Shown piece by piece: positions 7,228 through 12,259 of a stretch of 12,259 nt of DNA (its first letter is position 1; every line of letters begins with the position of its first letter). The position numbers and the translations under genes were made by a program. The notes beneath the pieces are model-generated. The model searched no databases, had not been told where the DNA came from, and was given only the letters and a program-made list of their open reading frames with translations. Origin of the DNA: Beijerinckiaceae bacterium (GTDB lineage Bacteria; Pseudomonadota; Alphaproteobacteria; Rhizobiales; Beijerinckiaceae). The stretch lies in assembly GCA_027311205.1 (NCBI GenBank), contig DAICZI010000014.1, positions 1 through 12,259 of the forward strand, given 5' to 3'.

Positions 7228-7757
7228 TGCATGAGCAGCCTGTCAGCGTGGTCTTCGATGAGGATGCGATTCGAGACCGTATTGACCGGCTGGCCAGAGA
7301 TATCGCGGCCACCCAGCCCAAGGATTTGCTGGTTGTTGCGATCCTCAAGGGTTCCTTCGTATTCGCCGCTGATCTGCTACGGGCCATGCACCGCAACGGC
7401 ATGACCCCGGAGGTTGAGTTTATCGAACTCTCCAGCTATCGCGAAGCGACCGTGTCGAGCGGACAGGTGCGCGTGGTCAAGGACATCGAATCAAATGTGT
7501 TCGGCCGCAGCGTGATGGTGATTGACGATATTCTGGAATCGGGTCGCACGCTGGCCTTCGCCAAAGACCTGCTCGTGGCGCGCGGTGCGGCACATGTTGC
7601 CATCTGCGTCATGCTGGAAAAGCCGAAGAAGCGCGCCGTGCAGATCGACGCGGATTATGTCGGCTTCATTACGCCAGATTATTTTCTGGTTGGTTATGGC
7701 ATGGATGTCGCCCATCGCTTCCGGCAATTGCCGTTTATCGGCAAAGTCGACGACTAG
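7224..7757 (+). CDS. hpt: Hypoxanthine phosphoribosyltransferase
   Basis: The enzyme salvages hypoxanthine, and often guanine, by joining it to PRPP to give IMP or GMP in the cytoplasm. The 177-residue sequence has the LKGS loop (41-44), the SSY flexible-loop start (70-72), the PRPP-binding motif VMVIDDILESGRTL (97-110) with its paired aspartates, and the C-terminal YFLVGYGMDVAHRFRQLPFIG typical of bacterial HPRT. Length is normal. The ATG at 7224 overlaps the stop of the preceding gene (ATGA). A GGAG at 7211-7214 lies 9 bases before it. A second ATG at 7227 is equally plausible. The gene ends 21 bases from the convergent propeller gene, with no visible terminator. Confidence 0.95.
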   Translation: MMHEQPVSVVFDEDAIRDRIDRLARDIAATQPKDLLVVAILKGSFVFAADLLRAMHRNGMTPEVEFIELSSYREATVSSGQVRVVKDIESNVFGRSVMVIDDILESGRTLAFAKDLLVARGAAHVAICVMLEKPKKRAVQIDADYVGFITPDYFLVGYGMDVAHRFRQLPFIGKVDD

Positions 7758-7778
7758 AGCCCGCACCGCCAAAGCGCC

Positions 7779-8801
7779 TTACGCCTTCGGCAATACCAGC
7801 AGCCCGGCTTCGCCCTGCGCCGAGCCCCAGAGCAGGCGGCTGCCGCTGGTTTCCCAGGCCAGCGCGGTGATGGCGCCGTCAGCATCACCGCTTCGCCGCG
7901 CCCGCACCAGCAATTCGGCGGCGTCGGTCAGACGACACATCATGATCCAGCCGTCCTCGTAACCGATCGCCACAACCAGCGCCTTGGGATGAAACGCGAC
8001 ACAGGTGACTTTGGCCGGACGCACGCCACATTCGCGCGGGGCTTTGCCCATCGGGCCATCGCGGCCCTGGAAGGGCCAGACAACGCAGGCCTCGGCCCCG
8101 GAAGTCGCCAGCCATTGGCCGTCGCCAGACCATGACAAGGAACGGGTCTTGGCCGGATAGCCCGACATGCGCATGTCTTTGCGATCATCCAGACGCCAGC
8201 CATGCAACGCGTTTTCCTGCATGGAGGTCACGGCAAAGCGGCCATCCGGCGAGACTGTGACATCGAGATGTGCGCCTTTCCATGCAAGGATATCAGGCGG
8301 CGCAGCGGCGTTGGGAAACCACAGGGCGACGCCATTATATTGCGAGGCGGCCACCCGGTAGCCCTTGGGCATGAAGGCGACGCCGCGCGCCACCGAGGCA
8401 AGCTGCACGCTTTTGACCGCGCCTTTAGGGTCGCGGGTGCGCAGATTTCGCCCGCAAGCCCAGACCAGCGCCCCATCAGCGCGGGCGGCAAGCGCGTCAA
8501 TCCATGTGCCTTTTTCGTCGGCCAGCACCTTTGTTGTGGCATCAACCGCCGTGACCACGATGCGGCCATCATCACCGCCGGTCACCAGTTTGTCGGCCAT
8601 GGGTGCAAAGCAGAGGAGGCCGCTTTCGGGGTGAGCGGCGACCGCCTGACACTCATTTTCGCCAAACAGCAGCACGCGGCCATTGCCCAGCGCCAGGGTC
8701 GGCACGCCGCCAAGAAAGGCCGCGCCGACGATGTGCTCGCCCGCGTCGGGGCCCAGATCAAGCGGCGATACAAAATCGGTGAGAGAATTATTCAGCGCCA
8801 T
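7779..8801 (-). CDS. WD40-like beta-propeller protein of unknown function
   Basis: A 340-residue protein with recurring propeller-type blades, for example LVTGGDDGRIVVTAV, VTVSPDGRFAVTSMQENALHGW, LSWSGDGQWLATSGAEACVVW, VAFHPKALVVAIGYEDGWIMM and LAWETSGSRLLWGSAQGEAGLLV. The pattern of small and acidic residues followed by a strand ending in W is that of WD40 repeats. About seven blades would fit the length. No signal peptide or catalytic motif is visible, so it is probably a cytoplasmic scaffold. The ATG at 8801 has AGGAAG at 8813-8818, 11 bases away. It lies 55 bases downstream of the TetR gene on the same strand, and a 12-bp direct repeat sits in that gap. I do not recognise a specific family member or partner. 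Confidence 0.85.
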   Translation of the reverse strand: MALNNSLTDFVSPLDLGPDAGEHIVGAAFLGGVPTLALGNGRVLLFGENECQAVAAHPESGLLCFAPMADKLVTGGDDGRIVVTAVDATTKVLADEKGTWIDALAARADGALVWACGRNLRTRDPKGAVKSVQLASVARGVAFMPKGYRVAASQYNGVALWFPNAAAPPDILAWKGAHLDVTVSPDGRFAVTSMQENALHGWRLDDRKDMRMSGYPAKTRSLSWSGDGQWLATSGAEACVVWPFQGRDGPMGKAPRECGVRPAKVTCVAFHPKALVVAIGYEDGWIMMCRLTDAAELLVRARRSGDADGAITALAWETSGSRLLWGSAQGEAGLLVLPKA

Positions 8802-8820
8802 GATTGAAAATGCTTCCTGA

Positions 8821-8846
8821 TCACGCTTGGCAAATCACACTTGGCA
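8821..8846. repeat. Two 12-bp direct repeats upstream of the propeller gene
   Basis: TCACGCTTGGCA (8821-8832) and TCACACTTGGCA (8835-8846) match at 11 of 12 bases with a 14-base period. They lie between the stop of the TetR gene (8857) and the ATG of the propeller gene (8801), 20-45 bases before that start. They could be a protein-binding site or a chance duplication. Confidence 0.5.
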
Positions 8847-8856
8847 GACCCGGCTT

Positions 8857-9471
8857 TCAGCCGCTTTTGCCAGGCGAAGCCTCGTCCATTACCTCCTTGA
8901 TCATGGCGGCGACGCCGTCAAGCAGGGTCTTATGGGCGAGTTCGCGATCGTCAATTAAACCAGCCGCCTCAAGGCTGGCTACACCATGCGCCAGAGCCCA
9001 GATTTTCAAAGCCAGTTTTTCGGGATCGTTCATCGGATGGCCGCTTGCGGCCATCATCGCAGCCACGCCTTCGATCAGCATGGCGTGGGTATCCTGCCCG
9101 ATCTCGCCCGAGGGACGCGCCGAAAACATGGCCCTGTACAGGCCCGGTTCGCGGCGCGCAAAATCAAGATAGGCCTGACCCATGATGATAAAGGCATCGA
9201 GGGGGCCTGGTGCGCTGCGGGCTGCAGCCGCAAGCGTCGCGCTGAAGCGGCTGAAACCCTGACGGGCCAACTCGTCAACCAAGGCCTGCCGATCCTGAAA
9301 ATGCCGATAGGGCGCAGCCCCGGTGACACCGACGCGTTTGGCGGCTTCGGCGAGGGTGAGGCCGTCAAGCCCGCGCTCGGCTACCAGCAGGCTTGCCGCA
9401 TCGACCAGGGCCTGGCGCAGATTGCCGTGATGATAGGGGCGCGTGGCCGATGATCCGAAAGGGTTGCGCAT
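8857..9471 (-). CDS. TetR/AcrR-family regulator with WHG-type C-terminal domain
   Basis: A 204-residue one-component regulator. The N-terminus has the YHHGNLRQAL helix (13-22) common in the WHG subgroup and a TetR helix-turn-helix at about 38-58 (LTLAEAAKRVGVTGAAPYRHF). The C-terminal ligand and dimer domain carries W158, H162 and G163 in KIWALAHGVASLE, the signature of the TetR_C_33/WHG fold. Ligand and targets are unknown. The ATG at 9471 begins 43 bases after the xseA stop, and its ribosome site is weak. No efflux pump or enzyme is divergent from it, so its target may be its own operon or lie elsewhere. It is co-directional with xseA and the propeller gene and may be co-transcribed with them. 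Confidence 0.9.
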   Translation of the reverse strand: MRNPFGSSATRPYHHGNLRQALVDAASLLVAERGLDGLTLAEAAKRVGVTGAAPYRHFQDRQALVDELARQGFSRFSATLAAAARSAPGPLDAFIIMGQAYLDFARREPGLYRAMFSARPSGEIGQDTHAMLIEGVAAMMAASGHPMNDPEKLALKIWALAHGVASLEAAGLIDDRELAHKTLLDGVAAMIKEVMDEASPGKSG

Positions 9472-9504
9472 GGCCTAAACCCAAAGCACAGATGCGCCTT
9501 CAGG

Positions 9505-9531
9505 ACAATTGCCCCTAAAACAATTGCCCCT
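9505..9531. repeat. 12-bp direct duplication across the 3' end of xseA
   Basis: ACAATTGCCCCT occurs at 9505-9516 and again at 9520-9531, a 15-base period. The right copy encodes the last residues of XseA (QGQL); the left copy runs past the stop. The period equals five codons, so it looks like a small in-frame tandem duplication, by replication slippage, in which one copy is now untranslated. Confidence 0.7.
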
Positions 9532-11092
9532 GTGGTTTGTTGTCTTGCGTCGCCGGTGCGGCCCGTACGGGCACTGCGGCGGGGCGCTCGACCCGGGCCG
9601 CGATGCTGCCCTGCGCGACCTCGATGGCCAGCAGGGTTCCGGGCGGAGCCATGGCCGCCGCGTTGACCAGTTTGCCATCAGCACGGCGCACCAAGGCAAA
9701 GCCCCTGTTCAGCACCTGATGGTGATCAAGCGAGCGCATCAATGCGGCCAGGCCGGCGAGCTGCTGGCGGCGTGCGGTGTGGTGTTCGTGCCAGGCGCGC
9801 CGCAACTGGGCCGACCGCTGCTGCAAATTGCGCCGGGCGGCAACCTGGCGCTCGCGCTGCAATCCGAGGCGCGCGGCCAGCGCTTTTTGCAAAGCCTGCC
9901 CCGCGACCTTGAGCTGTTCGTGCTGCCGCCTCTGATGCTCGCGCAGCGCCCGCAAGGCCCGCGTGCCCGCAGCAGCCGTGCGTTCTTTTGCCAGAGCCAG
10001 GCGCACATGCGGCGATTGCGTCGCCAGTCTTGGACTGAAGCGCCCGAGCGCGAGGCGTTTGGCGGCGATGGCCTGACCCAACCCTGCCCGCAGCCGCTCT
10101 CCTGCACGATCGAGACGCTGGCGCCGCTCGGCCATCAGCCGGTCGACATCCGGCAATGCGCGCTCCAGCGCCCGCAAGGCGGTTCGCGCCTGCTGGCGAA
10201 GCCGCACCACGCCATTCAAGCGGCGTTGATCCAGGCCGCGCAGCAGCGCCATTTGATCCAGCCGCACCGGCACGGCCCGTTCCGCAGCGGCTGAGGGGGT
10301 CGGCGCGCGCAAATCAGCGGCAAAATCGATCAAAGTGGTATCAGTCTCATGGCCGACTGCCGAAATCAGCGGTATTTGGCTTTGCGCTGCGGCGCGCACC
10401 ACAATCTCCTCGCTGAAACCCAACAGGTCCTCGAGCGAGCCCCCGCCGCGTGCCACAATGATCAGGTCAGGCCGGGGCACCAGCCCACCGGGCGGCAGCG
10501 CATTGAATCCATGAATGGCGGCGGCGACTTCCGCAGCGCAGGTCTCGCCCTGCACCCGCACCGGCCAGACCAGCACATGACGGGCAAAGCGCTCGCCAAG
10601 CCGGTGGATGATGTCGCGAATCACGGCACCGGTCGGTGATGTCACGACACCGATGACGCCTGGCAAAAAGGGCAGCGGCCTTTTGCGGGCCACATCAAAC
10701 AGGCCCTCGGCGGCAAGGCGGCGGCGGCGCTCCTCCAACAGCAGCATGAGCGCGCCTTCGCCCTGCGGTTCCAGCGCCTCAATGACGATCTGATAGGATG
10801 ATTTTCCAGCATAGGTGGTGATCTTGCCGGTCGCGACGACCTGCATGCCCTCCTGCGGCTTGAATTTCAGTTTGGCAAAGACACCCTTCCAGATGACGGC
10901 ATCAATTTTTGCACCTTCATCCTTCAGGGCAAAATAGGCATGGCCGGATGAATGGGGGCCGCGATAGCCGCTGATCTCGCCGCGCACGCGCACATGGCCA
11001 AAGCGCTCCTCAACCGTGCGCTTCAGCGCGCCGGAAAGGTCGCTGACGCTGAGTTCCTCAACATTGGCGTGTGTCTCGTTCACAGGGCTCAC
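9515..11092 (-). CDS. xseA: Exodeoxyribonuclease VII large subunit
   Basis: XseA, with several copies of XseB, forms the single-strand-specific exonuclease VII, which trims DNA in repair. The 525-residue protein has an N-terminal OB-fold (about 14-110, with SDLSGALKRTVEERFGHVRV and VRGEISGYRG), a catalytic domain with VTSPTGAVIRDI (150-161), RGGGSLEDL (215-223) and SAVGHETDTTLIDFAADLRA (244-263), then a long Arg/Gln/Ala-rich coiled-coil region (about 275-470) and a closing domain with NRGFALVRR. It is longer than E. coli XseA (456) but normal for alphaproteobacteria. The start is taken as GTG at 11092, overlapping the upstream stop as GTGA; GTG at 11083 is an alternative. The open frame extends to 11275, but that part overlaps the preceding gene. 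The C-terminus QGQLF resembles a sliding-clamp binding motif. xseB is not in the window. Confidence 0.95.
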   Translation of the reverse strand: MSPVNETHANVEELSVSDLSGALKRTVEERFGHVRVRGEISGYRGPHSSGHAYFALKDEGAKIDAVIWKGVFAKLKFKPQEGMQVVATGKITTYAGKSSYQIVIEALEPQGEGALMLLLEERRRRLAAEGLFDVARKRPLPFLPGVIGVVTSPTGAVIRDIIHRLGERFARHVLVWPVRVQGETCAAEVAAAIHGFNALPPGGLVPRPDLIIVARGGGSLEDLLGFSEEIVVRAAAQSQIPLISAVGHETDTTLIDFAADLRAPTPSAAAERAVPVRLDQMALLRGLDQRRLNGVVRLRQQARTALRALERALPDVDRLMAERRQRLDRAGERLRAGLGQAIAAKRLALGRFSPRLATQSPHVRLALAKERTAAAGTRALRALREHQRRQHEQLKVAGQALQKALAARLGLQRERQVAARRNLQQRSAQLRRAWHEHHTARRQQLAGLAALMRSLDHHQVLNRGFALVRRADGKLVNAAAMAPPGTLLAIEVAQGSIAARVERPAAVPVRAAPATQDNKPQGQLF

Positions 11093-12259
11093 ATCAATCC
11101 GCGCCGGGTCGGCAATTGCGAGGGCGTGAGGCGCATCGCGTCGAGGCGTGCCAGTGCGGGCTCCGCGCGACGCCCGCCTTGATGGTGTGCCAGCGTTTCC
11201 AACGGCAAGGGCCCCAGAAAAATACGGCGGATAGGGACGGCAACGTAGGCCATGGCGACCGGGGCCTCGGCCCAAAGCGCAGGATCATCGGCGATCACTA
11301 CCTGCATCGCCTGCCCTGAGGGGGTGATCAGGCAAAGCCCGTATTCGCCTCCAAACGCGCCAATCACCATCGTCCAGGCCCCACCCACACCGATTTTCTC
11401 AACTGCGCAGCCATGGATTGCCGCGGTGCGGGCCAGATCCTCGGCCAGATTGCCGCTGCGCACCTGCGGGCTGGCGCTCCAGAAATTGCGGCGCAACCGC
11501 CGCGCGTGGCTGGTGCGCATGAAGGCTGGGCCAAACAGGCGGTGGCCCAGCGCCAGCGCCAGCTTGATCAGGAAGCGTTGCGGACCCCGCTGCGCCAGAT
11601 CGGGGTGCAGGGTCAGGCGCCCGAGATGAGCCGATCGAAACCACGCTTGCTGGCGCGGTGCGAACAGGCTTTCAAAAGCGATGTTGCCGGGCTGGCCGCG
11701 CCCGCCATTCTGATCGGGATCGACAATAAAGCGCCGCGCCAGCGGAAAATAGGCCGCCACCGACAGGTTGGCGACTTGCCTCCAATAGGCGCTGGCGTCG
11801 CTGAGGCGCAGGTTCACCACGCCATGATCGACCCTACTGGCATGCGCATATGCCCCAGCATGTCCGCCCCAGAGCGGCGCAGGATTGCTATGGATGTGGA
11901 AAATCTGTTCGCCCGCCATCCCGGCCCAACGTTCGCAAAAGGTGCCAACCTCGCCCTGATAGTCTGCCGCAAGGCCAAGATAGGTCAACGGTGCCGCCAG
12001 CGGGGTTTCGCGATCAAGAAACGTGAGGGCCGAGCGCACCTGTTGGGATTGCATCGACCAGTTTTTCAGGAACGTGTCGTCAATGGCAGCTTCGCTGAGC
12101 CGTGCGCAGCCGACGCAATAGGCCCCGCTGCCGAAAGGGGCTGGGGCGTCAGCGCCGCCAAAAAGGCGCGGCCACAAGGGCGGCTGATCGAGGTTTGCGG
12201 TGAGGATGTCACAACCACAGGCCGGGCACCTGGCGGGCCTTTCGACGCGGCCCCTCCCC
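11089..12259 (-). CDS. Zinc-ribbon protein of unknown function with possible GNAT-like core (5' end outside window)
   Basis: The frame is open to the right edge. 389 codons are visible and no ATG or GTG occurs before the edge, so the true start lies outside. The N-terminal part has CPAC and CVGC pairs (visible residues 11, 14, 48 and 51), a likely zinc ribbon. A central stretch, AYFPLARRFIVDPDQ followed by SAHLGRLTLHPDLAQRGPQRFLIKLAL, is loosely like strand 4 and the acetyl-CoA loop of GNAT acyltransferases (RLxVHPxxxxxG). The usual glycine pattern is incomplete, so this is tentative. No membrane segment or signal peptide is seen. The TGA overlaps the GTG of xseA (GTGA), which implies coupled translation. 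I do not recognise the family; a nucleic-acid-linked transferase is one guess, given the zinc ribbon and the xseA coupling. Confidence 0.7.
   Translation of the reverse strand, partial: GRGRVERPARCPACGCDILTANLDQPPLWPRLFGGADAPAPFGSGAYCVGCARLSEAAIDDTFLKNWSMQSQQVRSALTFLDRETPLAAPLTYLGLAADYQGEVGTFCERWAGMAGEQIFHIHSNPAPLWGGHAGAYAHASRVDHGVVNLRLSDASAYWRQVANLSVAAYFPLARRFIVDPDQNGGRGQPGNIAFESLFAPRQQAWFRSAHLGRLTLHPDLAQRGPQRFLIKLALALGHRLFGPAFMRTSHARRLRRNFWSASPQVRSGNLAEDLARTAAIHGCAVEKIGVGGAWTMVIGAFGGEYGLCLITPSGQAMQVVIADDPALWAEAPVAMAYVAVPIRRIFLGPLPLETLAHHQGGRRAEPALARLDAMRLTPSQLPTRRGLM

Noticed and set aside
8827..8847. Sigma-54 promoter in the TTGGCA repeats
   Set aside because: The TGGCA element is not followed at the right spacing by a TTGCA-type -12 element on either strand.
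11093..11275. N-terminal extension of XseA up to 11275
   Set aside because: It overlaps the upstream gene, has no similarity to XseA and is rich in Arg and Gly. The OB-fold begins just after the GTG at 11092.
12175..12177. TTG at 12177 as the start of the zinc-ribbon gene
   Set aside because: The frame continues upstream with a CPAC cysteine pair that completes the CVGC zinc ribbon, so the start lies beyond the window.

Overview
The window looks like an ordinary chromosomal segment of a GC-rich alphaproteobacterium, probably of the order Hyphomicrobiales. This rests on high GC throughout, an FtsE that begins (M)VRFENV, an MJ0042-type zinc-ribbon/DUF3426-like protein divergent from ftsEX, a PutA without the N-terminal DNA-binding domain, and a WHG-type TetR. 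The genus is not identifiable by eye. Genes are packed tightly, no gap exceeds about 150 bases, and I see no rRNA, tRNA, insertion sequence, CRISPR array or prophage.

Region 1 (1-4616) is an amino-acid catabolic module. On the minus strand an ornithine cyclodeaminase gene is followed by putA with an ATGA overlap. Together they would convert ornithine to proline and proline through P5C to glutamate. A divergent Lrp/AsnC-family regulator starts at 4200. The intergenic region carries a perfect 17-bp inverted repeat that covers the -10 elements of both divergent promoters. putA runs off the left edge and lacks only its extreme C-terminus if it is a short-type PutA.

Region 2 (4654-7757) is a cell-envelope and purine-salvage block. 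ftsE and ftsX (minus strand) encode the divisome ABC complex, and both probably start at TTG. Divergent to them are a membrane-anchored zinc-ribbon protein and hpt (hypoxanthine phosphoribosyltransferase), coupled by another ATGA overlap. Two tandem TTAACC hexamers lie between the divergent units.

Region 3 (7779-12259) is a minus-strand run. In transcription order it holds a zinc-ribbon protein of unknown function with a possible GNAT-like core (cut by the right edge), xseA (exonuclease VII large subunit, GTG start in a GTGA overlap), a TetR regulator with a WHG C-terminal domain, and a beta-propeller (WD40-like) protein.

No clear new system is present. The points most worth following are the shared operator in the ornithine/proline module and the unrecognised zinc-ribbon gene coupled to xseA.
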